NCBI RefSeq assembly: GCF_003347665.1
Contig: NZ_QDGA01000005.1
Coordinates: 62,001-126,000 of the forward strand
DNA: 64,000 nt
Origin: Microvirga calopogonii
Lineage (GTDB): Bacteria > Pseudomonadota > Alphaproteobacteria > Rhizobiales > Beijerinckiaceae
Direction: 5' to 3'
Below, in pieces: positions 18,260 to 28,161 of this stretch. Position 1 is the first letter of the stretch, and every line of letters begins with the position of its first letter. Both the position numbers and the translations under genes were made by a program. Under the pieces are notes generated by a model. That model was not told where the DNA came from and did no database searches. It saw only the letters and a program-made list of their open reading frames with translations.

Positions 18260-18850
18260 TTACGCGATGGAGCAGAACTCCTCGAAGGCGAGGCGCGGCT
18301 GGCGCGGATGAAGCTTTTCGGGAAGGCCGTAGCCGAGATTGATAAGGAAGTTCGACTTGAATTTGCCGTCGGGGAAGAAGGCCGCGTCGATTCCCTGGCG
18401 CGAAAAGCCGCCCATGGGGCCGCAATCAAGCCCGAGAGCCCAGGCCGCCATGATGAGATAGGCGCCCTGAAGACAGGAGCCCTGGAAGCCCGTCCGCTCG
18501 ATCGCCTCGGGCTTGCCGGCGAACCAGCTGCGCGCATCGGGGCTGTTCGGCGCGAGGGTGGGGAGCGCCTCAAAGAACTCGGTGTCGTAGGCCACGATCA
18601 CGGTGGCGGGCGCGCTCATGGTCTGGCGCACATTGCCCTCGTCGAGATGAGGCCTGAGCCTCTCCTTGGCTTCCCGCGACACCACGAAGACGAAGCGACC
18701 GGGCGAGGAATTGGCGCTGGTCGGCCCCAGCTTGGCGAGCTCTGCGATCTCGCGGAGGGTGGCCTCCGGGATCGGGCGGTCCTCCCACCAGCGGTGGGTG
18801 CGGCCCCCGCGGAAGAGCTGGTCGAGGGCGATGTCGGACAAAGCGGGCAA
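18260..18850 (-). CDS. Malonic semialdehyde reductase / nitroreductase (RutE/HadB type)
   Basis: A 196-residue FMN-dependent nitroreductase-fold protein. Typical elements are RTHRWWEDRPIP at the N-terminus, the FMN phosphate region KLGPTSANSSPGRFVFV, and a C-terminal LGYGLPEKLHPR. The pattern matches RutE-like NAD(P)H malonic semialdehyde reductases. No other rut genes are nearby, so a pyrimidine-degradation role is not shown by context. A terminator separates it from the NFU gene upstream. Confidence 0.85.
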   Translation of the reverse strand: MPALSDIALDQLFRGGRTHRWWEDRPIPEATLREIAELAKLGPTSANSSPGRFVFVVSREAKERLRPHLDEGNVRQTMSAPATVIVAYDTEFFEALPTLAPNSPDARSWFAGKPEAIERTGFQGSCLQGAYLIMAAWALGLDCGPMGGFSRQGIDAAFFPDGKFKSNFLINLGYGLPEKLHPRQPRLAFEEFCSIA

Positions 18851-18868
18851 CGGACGACTCCAAAGAAA

Positions 18869-18894
18869 AAGCGCGGCTGAATAAAGCCGCGCTT
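18869..18894 (-). terminator. Intrinsic terminator after the NFU gene
   Basis: AAGCGCGGCT and AGCCGCGCTT form a 10-bp stem with a 6-base loop. On the minus strand TTTTTCTTTG follows directly. It lies 37 bases after the stop of the NifU-family gene. Confidence 0.8.
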
Positions 18895-18931
18895 CGCTAA
18901 CCGAACTCTTAAGACCGGATCAATCGGTCCG

Positions 18932-19492
18932 TCAGACCGCCTGCACCTCGCGCACGTCCGGCAGGAAGTGGCGCAGCAGGTTCTGGATACCGTGGCGCAG
19001 GGTGGCGGTCGAGGACGGGCAGCCCGAGCAGGCGCCCTTCATGACGAGGTACACGGTGCCGTCCTTGAAGCCGCGGAAGGTGATGTCACCGCCGTCGCCC
19101 GCCACCGCCGGGCGGATGCGGGTCTCGAGCAGTTCCTTGATGGTCTCGACCGTGGCGGCGTCGGCATCATCGAAGAACTCCTCGCCGTCTTCCTGCGAGG
19201 CGCCGTAGCCGTTGGCGAAGAGCGGCGCACCGGTCATGAAATGCTCCATGATCGCCCCGAGGATCGCGGGCTTAAGGTGCTGCCATTCGCCGTCCGCCTT
19301 GGTCACGGTGACGAAGTCGTAGCCGAAGAACACGCCGGTCACGCCCGGTACCGCGAAGAGCCGCTGGGCCAGGGGAGAGACTTCGCCCTGTTCAGGCGTC
19401 TTCGCCTCGAACGTGCCCTCGGGCATGACCACGCGGCCGGGCAGGAACTTCAGGGTGGCAGGATTGGGAGTCGCTTCAGTCTGGATGAACAT
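18932..19492 (-). CDS. NifU-family iron-sulfur scaffold (NFU1 type)
   Basis: A 186-residue two-domain protein: an N-terminal Nfu_N domain (about 1-90, starting MFIQTEATPNPATLKFLPG) and a C-terminal NifU domain (about 112-180) with the cluster-binding CxxC in KGACSGCPSS. The family carries 4Fe-4S clusters to target proteins in the cytoplasm. The length and domain order match mitochondrial NFU1 and alphaproteobacterial homologues. Confidence 0.93.
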   Translation of the reverse strand: MFIQTEATPNPATLKFLPGRVVMPEGTFEAKTPEQGEVSPLAQRLFAVPGVTGVFFGYDFVTVTKADGEWQHLKPAILGAIMEHFMTGAPLFANGYGASQEDGEEFFDDADAATVETIKELLETRIRPAVAGDGGDITFRGFKDGTVYLVMKGACSGCPSSTATLRHGIQNLLRHFLPDVREVQAV

Positions 19493-19651
19493 CGCTTGTA
19501 TCGTCCTCTGCGCCGGTTCAAGGCCGGCCGAGTGTGGGTGTTAGAATCGTTCTAACAGGTTCCAGTTCCAATGTGGAATGGAACGCGGTTGATTCCAAGG
19601 GGAGAATATAGACCTTGCGGGTACCCGAGGGCTGCAGCTTGACCTCTCCTA

Positions 19652-19743
19652 CGTCATCACCGGCCTCGTGCCGGTGATCCCGATCCCTTGAAGCGCCGAG
19701 CCTCTCAGCATCGGGATGGCCGGGACGGGCCCGGCCATGACGT
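19652..19743. repeat. Palindromic repeat upstream of the NFU gene
   Basis: It starts CGTCATCACCGGCCTCGTGCCGGTGATCC, has a GAAGCGCCGAGC middle and ends GGATGGCCGGGACGGGCCCGGCCATGACG. Two tandem hairpins, the same layout as 44306-44394 and 62309-62395. Confidence 0.7.
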
Positions 19744-19763
19744 GGTGCGTGTCATTTCGGTCG

Positions 19764-20261
19764 TTACCCCGCCAGGGCGTCGATTTCCTCGTCCGTCAGG
19801 CTGCCCGGCACGATGACGATGGGGACCGGGAAGGAGGCGGCGGCCTTGCCGGCGAGGGTTGAGACCAGGGGGCCGGGGCCGTCCTTGGCGCTGCCGGCGG
19901 CGAGGACCAGGAAGGAGATGTCCTCGTCCTCGTTGATGAGCTTCATGATCTCGTCGGCCCGGTTGCCGACGCGGATCACCTGCTCCGGCTCGACGCCCGC
20001 GGCGCTGCGGGCCTCGCGGGCGGCGGCGTCGAGCTGCTTCTGCGCTTCTTCGCTCGCTTCCTCGATCATGGCCTCGCCGACGCCGAGCCATTCGAAATTG
20101 TCGGGCGGATCCACGACCGCGAGCATGATCATGCTCGCGCCCGTGCGGGCCGTGCGCCGGGAGGCGAAGTGGACCGCCCGGGCGCATTCCGGGGTCTGGT
20201 CGACCACCACCATGAATTTCGGCCGGTGGCCGGATTCGTAGGATCGGCGCTTGCCGCTCAC
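19764..20261 (-). CDS. Universal stress protein
   Basis: A 165-residue single UspA domain: first strand KFMVVVDQTPECARAV, and a C-terminal FLVLAAGSAKDGPGP ... FPVPIVIVPG. The glycine pattern G-2x-G-9x-G(S/T) of ATP-binding Usp proteins is not clear, so it may be of the non-ATP-binding class. It lies downstream of trpS on the same strand after an 81-base gap. Stress-response role by family only. Confidence 0.87.
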   Translation of the reverse strand: MSGKRRSYESGHRPKFMVVVDQTPECARAVHFASRRTARTGASMIMLAVVDPPDNFEWLGVGEAMIEEASEEAQKQLDAAAREARSAAGVEPEQVIRVGNRADEIMKLINEDEDISFLVLAAGSAKDGPGPLVSTLAGKAAASFPVPIVIVPGSLTDEEIDALAG

Positions 20262-20342
20262 GGAATGCTCTCCTGCATTACGAAAGATGCTGCCCTGCCG
20301 CTACGACAAGAGCAAGCCCAGTGCCTGCGCTAAATCCGGGCA

Positions 20343-21383
20343 TCAGCGTGCGCGCACGAAGCCCACGATGTCCTTCACCGCATCCATGGTCACGGAGGCG
20401 AGCGCCCGAGCCCGTGCCGAACCGTCCGCCAGCACCGCATCGATATGGCCGGGATCGGCCATGAGGCGGCGCATCTCGTCGGCGACGGGCGAGAGCTTGG
20501 TCACCGCCACGTCCACGAGGGCGGCCTTGAAGCCGGAGAACTGCGATCCGCCATGCTGGCGCAGCACCTCTTCCGGCGTGGTGTCCATGAGGGCCGCATA
20601 GATCGCCACGAGGTTCTCGGCCTCGGGGCGGGCCTTCAGGCCCTCGACTTCGCCCGGCAGCGGCTCGGGATCGGTCTTCGCCTTGCGCACCTTCTGGGCG
20701 ATGGTGTCGGCATCGTCCGTCAGGTTGATGCGCGAATAATCGGACGGATCCGACTTCGACATCTTCTTCGAGCCGTCGCGCAGCGACATGACCCGGGTGG
20801 CAGGCCCCTGGATCATGGGCTCGGTCAGCGGGAAGAAGGCATCGCCGAAGCCGTGGGCGGCGATCGATTCGGCCCAGTCGTTGTTGAATTTCTGGGCGAT
20901 GTCGCGGGTCAGCTCCAGATGCTGCTTCTGGTCCTCACCGACCGGCACATGGGTGGCGCGGTAGACCAGGATGTCGGCGGCCATCAGGTTCGGATAGGCG
21001 TAGAGGCCGACGGAGGCGTTTTCCCGGTCCTTGCCCGCCTTGTCCTTGAACTGGGTCATGCGGTTGAGCCAGCCGAGGCGGGCCACGCAGTTGAACACCC
21101 AGGCGAGCTCCGCGTGCTGGGGCACCTGGGACTGGTTGAAAACGATGTGGCGCTTCGGGTCGATGCCGGCGGCGAGGAACGCGGCCGTCACCTCGCGGAT
21201 CTGGCGGGTCAGGTCGGTCGGGTTCTGCGGCACGGTGATCGCATGCATGTCCACGACGCAATAGATGCAGTCATACTGCTCCTGCATGGCGACGAAGCGC
21301 TTGATAGCGCCGAGATAATTTCCGAGGTGGAGATTGCCGGTGGGCTGAACGCCCGAGAACACCAGCTCCTTGAACTGCGCCAT
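20343..21383 (-). CDS. trpS: Tryptophan-tRNA ligase
   Basis: A 346-residue class I aminoacyl-tRNA synthetase. The HIGH-like motif is [13 protein letters not shown] (about 13-25), and the KMSKS loop is [15 protein letters not shown]-like element is seen as [15 protein letters not shown]. Usual bacterial length. The ATG at 21383 is preceded by GGGAG and starts the fold directly; the frame is open to 21464. It lies downstream of murJ, as in many Rhizobiales. Confidence 0.95.
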   Translation of the reverse strand: MAQFKELVFSGVQPTGNLHLGNYLGAIKRFVAMQEQYDCIYCVVDMHAITVPQNPTDLTRQIREVTAAFLAAGIDPKRHIVFNQSQVPQHAELAWVFNCVARLGWLNRMTQFKDKAGKDRENASVGLYAYPNLMAADILVYRATHVPVGEDQKQHLELTRDIAQKFNNDWAESIAAHGFGDAFFPLTEPMIQGPATRVMSLRDGSKKMSKSDPSDYSRINLTDDADTIAQKVRKAKTDPEPLPGEVEGLKARPEAENLVAIYAALMDTTPEEVLRQHGGSQFSGFKAALVDVAVTKLSPVADEMRRLMADPGHIDAVLADGSARARALASVTMDAVKDIVGFVRAR

Positions 21384-21545
21384 CGTCTTGAACTCCCACA
21401 GGGTGCATGCGCAAGGCCGAACCGCCGACCGCCCCAGATTGTCTTGAAACCCGCATCGTTTCACGGCGAACCGGAGGCCGGTCGGCGCGACGATGCTCCT
21501 TTGAGGCGCGCGTTATGACAGGGCCGCGCCACGATGCAAGGGTTC

Positions 21546-23069
21546 TCACGCTTTTTTCGTGAGAGCGACCCAATCCTCGCGAGTGACGGCGCCGGTGGCC
21601 CAGGCCGCGAGCACATAAAGCGCGAGACCAGCCAGGCAGAGGCTTGCAAGGGACGCAATGCCCGTCTGCGGGAAAAGGGGGCCGGCCTCCACGAGACCAA
21701 GGCTCATCGCGAGAACCGCCAGAACGATCCGTATGGACCGCCCGGCCAGGGCCCGATCCGGCGCCCAGAGGCCGATCCGATTGAGGCCCGAGACGACGGC
21801 TGCCGCATGGCCGACGCATCCGGCGCTCACGCCGAGCGCGATCCCCGTCGGGCCGAAGGGCCAGGCGAGCAGCAGGGAGGCCGCGACGGTCAGGGCGAGA
21901 CCGAGCATCGCCGCGACGAGAACCTCCTTGACGGAGCCGCGCGCGAACAGCGTCTGGCTCAGCACCTTGGCGGCGGTCGCAAAGGGCAGGCCCGCGCTCA
22001 GGGCCATCAGGACGAGGGCCGTGCCTTCGGCATCCGAGGATTGGAACGCGCCCCGCTCGAACAGCACGCTGCTCATGGGGCGGGCGAGGACGATCAGGGC
22101 TGCGCTGGCCGGCAGGGCGAGCAGCAGCGCCACCTCCAGGGCCCGGTTCTGCGCCGCCACGATGGCCTGCGTCTCTCCGGCCCGGTGGCGGCGGGCGAGT
22201 TCCGGCAGGAGCAGGCCCGAGCCGAGCGCGGCCATCAGGCCGAGGGGCAGCTGCATCACACGCTCGGCATAGTAGAGCCAGGACACGCCGGAGGGCCAGA
22301 ACGAGGCGATCTGGGTGGCGGCCAGGATGAAGAGCTGCATCGCGCCACTCGCCAGGAGCACTGGAAAGCCGGCGAGCAGGAGGTTCTTCAGGAGAGGGGA
22401 CCAGCGGGGTTTCCGGAAGCGGACCAGCCGGGTCTCGCCCATCCACAGGGCCGCGGCCACCAGGGCGAGCTGGACCAGGCCGGCCAGGCTCGACGCCAGG
22501 GCCAGCCATGCCGCCTTCTGCGCGAGCGGCAGGGAAAGGCCGGCTTCCATCCCGATCAGCACCAGGATCAGGCCGCCATTCACCGCGAGCGGCGCCAGGG
22601 CCGTGGCGGCAAAGCGCCCGCGCATGTTCAGGAGCGCAGCCCCGATGGACGCAAGGGTCACGGACAGGACGATCGGGAAGGAGAGGCGCGTGTAGAGCGC
22701 CACCAGCGCCAGGGCCTCGCCGTCGTCGTGCAGGCCCGGCGCGAGGACGAGGGCGAGCAGCCCTGCGCCGATTTCCACGAGAGCCGTGAGGCCGAGCAGG
22801 GCGAGCCCGAAAACGCTTAGCACGTCGCCGGCCGTGGTCGCCGCGTCGTCGGGCTCCAGATGACTGAGGGCCGGGATCAGGGCCGGATTGAGCCCGCCCT
22901 CGCCGACGACCCGGCGCACCAGGTTCGGCAGGCGGAAGGCGGCCAGAAACGCATCCGCCGCCGGGCCCGCGCCCAGGGCCTGCGCGAACAGCATGTCCCG
23001 GACGAAGCCGAGAACGCGCGAGGCCATCGAGCCGAGGCCGACCAGAAGCGAGGAACGGATGAGCGACAT
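21546..23069 (-). CDS. murJ: Lipid II flippase MurJ (MviN)
   Basis: A 507-residue MOP-superfamily membrane protein with about 14 hydrophobic helices; it flips undecaprenyl-linked peptidoglycan precursors. Starts with the family N-terminus LIRSSLLVGLGSMASRVLGFVRD and contains AFRLPNLVRRVVGEGGLNPALIP. Located between yciB and trpS. Normal length; essential in most bacteria. Confidence 0.94.
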   Translation of the reverse strand: MSLIRSSLLVGLGSMASRVLGFVRDMLFAQALGAGPAADAFLAAFRLPNLVRRVVGEGGLNPALIPALSHLEPDDAATTAGDVLSVFGLALLGLTALVEIGAGLLALVLAPGLHDDGEALALVALYTRLSFPIVLSVTLASIGAALLNMRGRFAATALAPLAVNGGLILVLIGMEAGLSLPLAQKAAWLALASSLAGLVQLALVAAALWMGETRLVRFRKPRWSPLLKNLLLAGFPVLLASGAMQLFILAATQIASFWPSGVSWLYYAERVMQLPLGLMAALGSGLLLPELARRHRAGETQAIVAAQNRALEVALLLALPASAALIVLARPMSSVLFERGAFQSSDAEGTALVLMALSAGLPFATAAKVLSQTLFARGSVKEVLVAAMLGLALTVAASLLLAWPFGPTGIALGVSAGCVGHAAAVVSGLNRIGLWAPDRALAGRSIRIVLAVLAMSLGLVEAGPLFPQTGIASLASLCLAGLALYVLAAWATGAVTREDWVALTKKA

Positions 23070-23139
23070 GCCCTCGCGGCTTAGCCGGTCTTAAGGGAAA
23101 TGTCTAAGAACGGGTCTTCACCGGCGATGGCGAATTTGC

Positions 23140-23736
23140 TCAGACCTCTCCGGCCTTCTTGATCTCGTGCCGCAGCAGCAGGGGCGTCTGCGCCAGCGCG
23201 AAGGCGATGGTGAGCGGCATGATGCCGAAGACCTTGAAGCTGACCCAGAAATCCGTGGTCTGCGTGCGCCAGACGATCTCGTTCAAGGCCGCGAGGGCGA
23301 AGAAGAACAGGGCCCAGCGCAGGGTGAGCTTGCGCCAGCCCTCTTCGTCGAGTTCGAACATGCTGTCGAGTACGATCTGAAGCAGGGGCTTGCGGAAATA
23401 AAGGCCGCCGAGCAGCACCAGCCCGAACATGGTGTTCACGATGGTGGGCTTGAGCTTGATGAAGGTCTCGTCCTGCAGGAACAGGGTCAGACCGCCGAAG
23501 ACCACCACGACGATGCCCGACACCAGGGGCATGATCGGCAGCTTGCGGGTCAGCCCATAGCTGATCCCCAGGGCGACGACCGTCGCCACGATGAAGATCC
23601 CGGTGGCGGCGAAGATGCGGTGGTTCTCCGCGAAGCCGAACCGGTCTCCATAGGCGTTGCCGAGGAAGAACAGGGCCAGCGGCCCGAGTTCGAGGGCGAG
23701 CTTGAGGAGGGGCGGGAGGCGCTTTTCGTCTGTCAT
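23140..23736 (-). CDS. yciB: Inner membrane septation protein A (YciB/IspZ)
   Basis: A 198-residue membrane protein with about six helices. The family's early segment [19 protein letters not shown] and the later [20 protein letters not shown] are clear. Implicated in septation and cell-envelope synthesis. Its ATG overlaps the ftsY stop by 4 bases (ATGA), so the two are translationally coupled; ftsY-yciB linkage is common in alphaproteobacteria. Confidence 0.93.
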   Translation of the reverse strand: MTDEKRLPPLLKLALELGPLALFFLGNAYGDRFGFAENHRIFAATGIFIVATVVALGISYGLTRKLPIMPLVSGIVVVVFGGLTLFLQDETFIKLKPTIVNTMFGLVLLGGLYFRKPLLQIVLDSMFELDEEGWRKLTLRWALFFFALAALNEIVWRTQTTDFWVSFKVFGIMPLTIAFALAQTPLLLRHEIKKAGEV

Positions 23737-25073
23737 GAGGTTGCTTCTAACCCGGCAATGGCCTTTGCGAAATCCCGTGCGGTGAAAGGCTCCAGGTCCT
23801 CCACCCCTTCGCCGACGCCGATGAAATGAACTGGTAGGCCGAATTTGGCAGCCAATGCCACCAGGATACCACCTCGCGCCGTCCCGTCGAGCTTGGTCAT
23901 GACGAGGCCCGTGACCCCTGCCGCCTTCTGGAACAACTCGACCTGGCTGATGGCGTTCTGGCCCACCGTCGCGTCGAGGACGAGCAGGGTGGCGTGCGGC
24001 GCGGACGGATCGAATTTCTTCACCACGCGTACGATCTTCTCGAGCTCGGCCATCAGCCCGGCCTTGTTCTGCAGGCGGCCGGCCGTATCGATGAGGAGCA
24101 CGTCCGTGCCGTTGGCCTTCGCCTCCTGAAGGGCGTCGTAGGCAAGGCCTGCCGCATCGGCGCCCTGCTCGCGGGCCAGCACGGGTGCCCCGACCCGCTC
24201 GCCCCAGACCTTCAGCTGCTCGATGGCGGCCGCCCGGAAGGTGTCTCCGGCGGCCAGCATCACCTTCAGGCCCTGCTGGCGGAATTTCTGGGAGAGCTTG
24301 CCGATGGTCGTGGTCTTGCCCGCTCCGTTCACGCCGACCATGAGGATCACGAAGGGTTTCTTAGACCGGTCGATCGTAAGCGCCTGGGCGGCCGGCTCGA
24401 GCGCCTTCTCCACCTCGCCGGCCAGGATGGTCTTCACCTCCTGGGGCGAGATTTCCTTGTTGTAGCGACCCGCCGCGATCGCCTCGGTGATCCGCATGGC
24501 CGTAGGCACGCCGAGATCGGCCTGGACCAGCGCGTCCTCAAGCTCCTCCAAGGTGGCATCGTCGAGCTTACGCTTGGTGAAAAGGCCGGTCACGCTTTCC
24601 GACAGGGAGGACGAAGTGCGCCGCATGCCCTCCGTCAGGCGCTGCCACCAGCCGCGAGAGGCGGCGGGCTTCGGCTCGGGAATGGGAAGAACCTCGGCGG
24701 GGGCGGGCTCAAGAGCGGGCAAATCGGCGGCGGAAATGTCGGGGCGCAGCTCGGGGCCGGCCTCGGTGACGATGCGCGGCAGCGGCTCCTGCGGGTTGGT
24801 GCCCTCAGGATCCAGGCCCTCCACGGGCTGGAGATCGGCGCCTGCCAGCTCCGGCGGCACCTTGTCCTCTTCCAGCGTATCCGGGGAGGCGGTGGTCACA
24901 CCCGGAGGAGCAGCCGTGAGATCATCCGCGGCTGATGCGGGCGGGGAGGGCATCGCTTCCGGCTCGCCGCCCGCCTGCGGGGTTTCCGGCGCCGGTGCGA
25001 CGGGGGCTTCTTCAGCCTTGCGCCCGAACAGACGGGAGAAAAATCCGGGCTTGTCCGGCTTCGTATCGGCCAT
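23733..25073 (-). CDS. ftsY: Signal recognition particle receptor FtsY
   Basis: A 446-residue GTPase that docks SRP-ribosome complexes to the membrane. An acidic, Pro/Ala-rich A domain (about 1-140) starts with a basic amphipathic stretch FFSRLFGRK. The NG domain follows with G1 [22 protein letters not shown] and [10 protein letters not shown]. The open frame continues upstream to 26126, but that part is antisense to mtaB; the ATG at 25073 gives a standard protein. Its partner ffh is at 31665. Confidence 0.96.
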   Translation of the reverse strand: MADTKPDKPGFFSRLFGRKAEEAPVAPAPETPQAGGEPEAMPSPPASAADDLTAAPPGVTTASPDTLEEDKVPPELAGADLQPVEGLDPEGTNPQEPLPRIVTEAGPELRPDISAADLPALEPAPAEVLPIPEPKPAASRGWWQRLTEGMRRTSSSLSESVTGLFTKRKLDDATLEELEDALVQADLGVPTAMRITEAIAAGRYNKEISPQEVKTILAGEVEKALEPAAQALTIDRSKKPFVILMVGVNGAGKTTTIGKLSQKFRQQGLKVMLAAGDTFRAAAIEQLKVWGERVGAPVLAREQGADAAGLAYDALQEAKANGTDVLLIDTAGRLQNKAGLMAELEKIVRVVKKFDPSAPHATLLVLDATVGQNAISQVELFQKAAGVTGLVMTKLDGTARGGILVALAAKFGLPVHFIGVGEGVEDLEPFTARDFAKAIAGLEATS

Positions 25074-25139
25074 GAGTGTCGCTTTGCCTCGTGAACGCTG
25101 TGCTTGATTTAACGCTCGGGCCTCGATAGCCGAGACGCC

Positions 25140-25820
25140 ATGAATGCGGAAGAGATAGTAAGCCGTCTGCTGTATCGCGATGCCCTGATGCTCGTGATCG
25201 ACAAGCCCGCCGGTCTGCCGGTGCACCCCGGTCCGAAGGGCGGCGAGACCCTGTTTCATCATCTCGATGCCCTCCGCTTCGGTTTGCCGCGCCGCCCCGA
25301 GGCCGCGCACCGCCTCGACAAGGATACCTCCGGCTGTCTCGTGCTCGGCCGCCATCCCAAGGCCATCGCCCGCCTCAACGAGCTTTTTCGTAAAGGAGAG
25401 GTCGACAAGGTCTACTGGGCCGTGGTCGAGGGCGGGCCTCACGACGACGAGGGGGAGATCGATCTGCCGCTTGCGCCGAAATCGCCGGATCGCGGCTGGT
25501 GGATGAAGGTGGACCCGAAGGGTCAGCCTTCGCTGACGCAGTGGCGGGTCCTGGGGCGGGGCGAGGGTCTGTCCCTCCTCGAACTGCGCCCCATCACCGG
25601 CCGTACCCATCAGCTGCGGGTTCATTGCGCGGCGATGAACTTCCCGATCCTCGGCGATCCGATCTACGGCACGGCCCCGCGCTTCGCCGGTCCGGGCCTC
25701 CATCTCCATGCACGAAGCGTCACCGTGCCGCTCTATCCGAAGAAGCCGCCGATCACGGTCGAGGCGCCGGTGCCGGAGCATATGCGGGAGCGGGTTGGGA
25801 TGTGTGGCGGCGCAGTTTAA
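25140..25820 (+). CDS. RluA-family RNA pseudouridine synthase
   Basis: A 226-residue pseudouridine synthase lacking an S4 domain. The catalytic loop is AAHRLDKDTSGCLVLG with Asp60. The RluA motifs DKPAGLPVHPG and ELRPITGRTHQLRVH are present. It resembles the short TruC/RluA class, so the target may be rRNA or tRNA. Divergent from ftsY across 66 bases; it converges on mtaB with a 4-base end overlap. Confidence 0.9.
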   Translation: MNAEEIVSRLLYRDALMLVIDKPAGLPVHPGPKGGETLFHHLDALRFGLPRRPEAAHRLDKDTSGCLVLGRHPKAIARLNELFRKGEVDKVYWAVVEGGPHDDEGEIDLPLAPKSPDRGWWMKVDPKGQPSLTQWRVLGRGEGLSLLELRPITGRTHQLRVHCAAMNFPILGDPIYGTAPRFAGPGLHLHARSVTVPLYPKKPPITVEAPVPEHMRERVGMCGGAV

Positions 25821-27070
25821 GCTGCCAGCAGATCCTTGCCATCGTGTCCGGCGATGGTGGTCGGCACGATGGTGCCCGGCGTCACCGCGCCGGCGAAGCG
25901 CACGAGCGTGAACCCTTCCGTACGGCCGAGCTGATTGGTCTCGATCAGGACGTTGCGCCGCGCGCCGACTTCCTCGGCAAGGTGCTTCAGCAAGGCGGCC
26001 TCGCCCTTCTCGCGCAGGCGCCGTGCCCGGTCCTTGACCACGTCTCGCGCCACCTGGGGCATGCGGGCGGCCGGGGTGCCGGGGCGAGGCGAGAACGGGA
26101 AGACGTGGAGATGGGTCAGGCTGCATTCCTCGACGATGTCGAGGGAGCGGGCGAACATCTCCTCGGTCTCCGTCGGGAAGCCCGCGATGATGTCGGCCCC
26201 GAAGACCATATCCGGGCGGAGACGCTTCACCTGCTCGCAGAACGCGATGGCGTCGGCGCGCAGGTGGCGGCGCTTCATGCGCTTGAGGATCATGTCGTCG
26301 CCGGCCTGCAGCGAGAGATGCAGATGCGGCATCAGACGCGTCTCGGTGGCGATCACGTCGAAAAGGTCATCGTCCGCCTCCACCGAATCGATGGAGGAGA
26401 TGCGAAGCCTCTCCAGTTCCGGCACATGCCGCAGAAGGCTTTTCACCAGGGTGCCGAGCTTCGGCTCACCCGGCAGATCCTTGCCGTAGCTCGTGATGTC
26501 GACGCCGGTCAGCACCACCTCGCGGGAGCCGTGCTCCACGAGATTGCGCACCTGTTCCACCACCGCGCCCATGGGCACGGAGCGGGAATTGCCGCGGCCG
26601 TAGGGGATGATGCAGAAGGTGCAGCGATGGTCGCAGCCGTTCTGCACCTGAACGAAGGCGCGGGTGCGTCCGCGCATCCCGTCGATGAGATGCACGGCGG
26701 TTTCCTTCACGGCCATGATGTCGTTGACGAGAACCTTCTCGGATGTGCCCAGGCCGAAATCGCGCAGACCCGTCCAGGTCTCGGCCTTCATCTTCTCGTG
26801 ATTGCCGACAACCTGGGACACTTCCGGCATGGCCGCGAAGGTTTCGGGCTCCACTTGAGCGGCGCAGCCCGTCACCACGATCCGGGCATTGGGCTTCTCA
26901 CGGGCGAGCTTGCGGATCGACTGGCGCGCCTGGCGGGTCGCCTCGCCCGTCACGGCGCAGGTGTTGACGATGATGACCTCGCCGAGGCCCGCCTCTTCCG
27001 CGTGGCGCTGCATGGCCTCCGACTCATAGGTGTTGAGCCGGCAGCCGAAGGTGACCACTTCCACGGCCAT
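25817..27070 (-). CDS. mtaB: tRNA (t6A37) methylthiotransferase MtaB
   Basis: A 417-residue radical-SAM methylthiotransferase that converts t6A37 to ms2t6A in tRNA. The N-terminal MTTase domain is VEVVTFGCRLNTYES with further conserved Cys in NTCAVT and TGCAAQ. The radical SAM triad is CDHRCTFC. The C-terminal TRAM-like region contains GRTEGFTLVRF. Its start overlaps the dapF stop by one base. Distinguished from MiaB by the CRLN motif. Confidence 0.94.
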   Translation of the reverse strand: MAVEVVTFGCRLNTYESEAMQRHAEEAGLGEVIIVNTCAVTGEATRQARQSIRKLAREKPNARIVVTGCAAQVEPETFAAMPEVSQVVGNHEKMKAETWTGLRDFGLGTSEKVLVNDIMAVKETAVHLIDGMRGRTRAFVQVQNGCDHRCTFCIIPYGRGNSRSVPMGAVVEQVRNLVEHGSREVVLTGVDITSYGKDLPGEPKLGTLVKSLLRHVPELERLRISSIDSVEADDDLFDVIATETRLMPHLHLSLQAGDDMILKRMKRRHLRADAIAFCEQVKRLRPDMVFGADIIAGFPTETEEMFARSLDIVEECSLTHLHVFPFSPRPGTPAARMPQVARDVVKDRARRLREKGEAALLKHLAEEVGARRNVLIETNQLGRTEGFTLVRFAGAVTPGTIVPTTIAGHDGKDLLAA

Positions 27071-27954
27071 CAGGCCACCTCGGTGAACAGGGCGGGCGAG
27101 AAGGTGCCCTCGTGCTCCAGCTCGGTCGGGCCGGTCATGAGCACGTGACCATCGCTTTCGCGCCATTCGATGATGAGGTCGCCGCCGGGAAGCGTCACCA
27201 CGGCCTTGCGGCCGGTCAGCCCCTTGCGGGCGGCCGCCACGAGGGTCGCGCAGGCGGCCGAGCCGCAGGCGCGGGTCGCACCGGCGCCGCGTTCCCACAC
27301 GCGCAGGACGATGTGTTCGGGGCTCGTCACCTGCGCGAAGGAAATATTGGCCCGCTCCGGGAAGACCGGATCGTGTTCGAAGGCCGGGCCGATGGCGGCG
27401 AGGTCGTAGGCCTGAGCGTCCTCGACCCAGAAGACGGCGTGCGGGTTGCCCATGCTGACGGCCGAGGGGGCCTCAAGCTCGGGGGCCTCGGAGAGCCGGG
27501 TTTCGACGGCGATCGTCCGGGTGTCCGGATAGGGATCGCGCAGGGGAATCTCGTTCCAGGCGAGGCGCGGCGGGCCCATATCGACGGTGAAGACCTCGTC
27601 CGAGACGCGCTCCACCGGCAGCAGCCCGGCCTTGGTTTCGAGCACGAGGTCGCCCTCCACCGGACGGCTCATGATCGGGTCCGAAGTCATCGCCCAGGCG
27701 ACGCAGCGGGTGCCGTTGCCGCAGGCGCCGGATTCCGAGCCGTCCGTGTTGTAGATGCGCATATAGGCGTCGGTGCCCGGCGTCACGGGATCGTGCAGAA
27801 CCATCAGCTGATCGAAGCGCGAGCGCGGATCGGCCGCGATGGCGCGCGCTTCCGCCGCGCTCACCCGATGGGCGGAGCCGCGCAGGTCGAGCACGGTGAT
27901 CTCGTTGCCGAGACCGTTCATTTTCAGGAAACGGCTGTTCGAAAGGGCACTCAT
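27070..27954 (-). CDS. dapF: Diaminopimelate epimerase
   Basis: A 294-residue enzyme interconverting LL- and meso-diaminopimelate for lysine and peptidoglycan synthesis. The two catalytic Cys are in [10 protein letters not shown] (C78) and [10 protein letters not shown]. The N-terminus [10 protein letters not shown] is the family signature. The dapF-mtaB-(gap)-ftsY order is usual in Rhizobiales. Confidence 0.96.
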   Translation of the reverse strand: MSALSNSRFLKMNGLGNEITVLDLRGSAHRVSAAEARAIAADPRSRFDQLMVLHDPVTPGTDAYMRIYNTDGSESGACGNGTRCVAWAMTSDPIMSRPVEGDLVLETKAGLLPVERVSDEVFTVDMGPPRLAWNEIPLRDPYPDTRTIAVETRLSEAPELEAPSAVSMGNPHAVFWVEDAQAYDLAAIGPAFEHDPVFPERANISFAQVTSPEHIVLRVWERGAGATRACGSAACATLVAAARKGLTGRKAVVTLPGGDLIIEWRESDGHVLMTGPTELEHEGTFSPALFTEVA

Positions 27955-28161
27955 GGGGGCGTATATGGCTGAAAATGCCGAAAATCGCGAGAGGGATCGC
28001 GCTTGTCTGCGGCAATATCGCCAGGCGACGGCGATGCGGGGGCTCCGGCCTGCTGCAATCCGTCCTCCACAGGATCCCGCTGATGGCCTCGCGGCTGCTA
28101 CAAATCCCCCCTATGGTGCTGCCCGATATCCTATTTTGATTCGCGGGTGAGGCGTTTTTCC

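Noticed and set aside
23733..26126. A 797-residue version of FtsY starting near 26126
   Set aside because: The added N-terminal part is antisense to mtaB and the RluA-type gene; the standard FtsY start at 25073 has a typical basic N-terminus.
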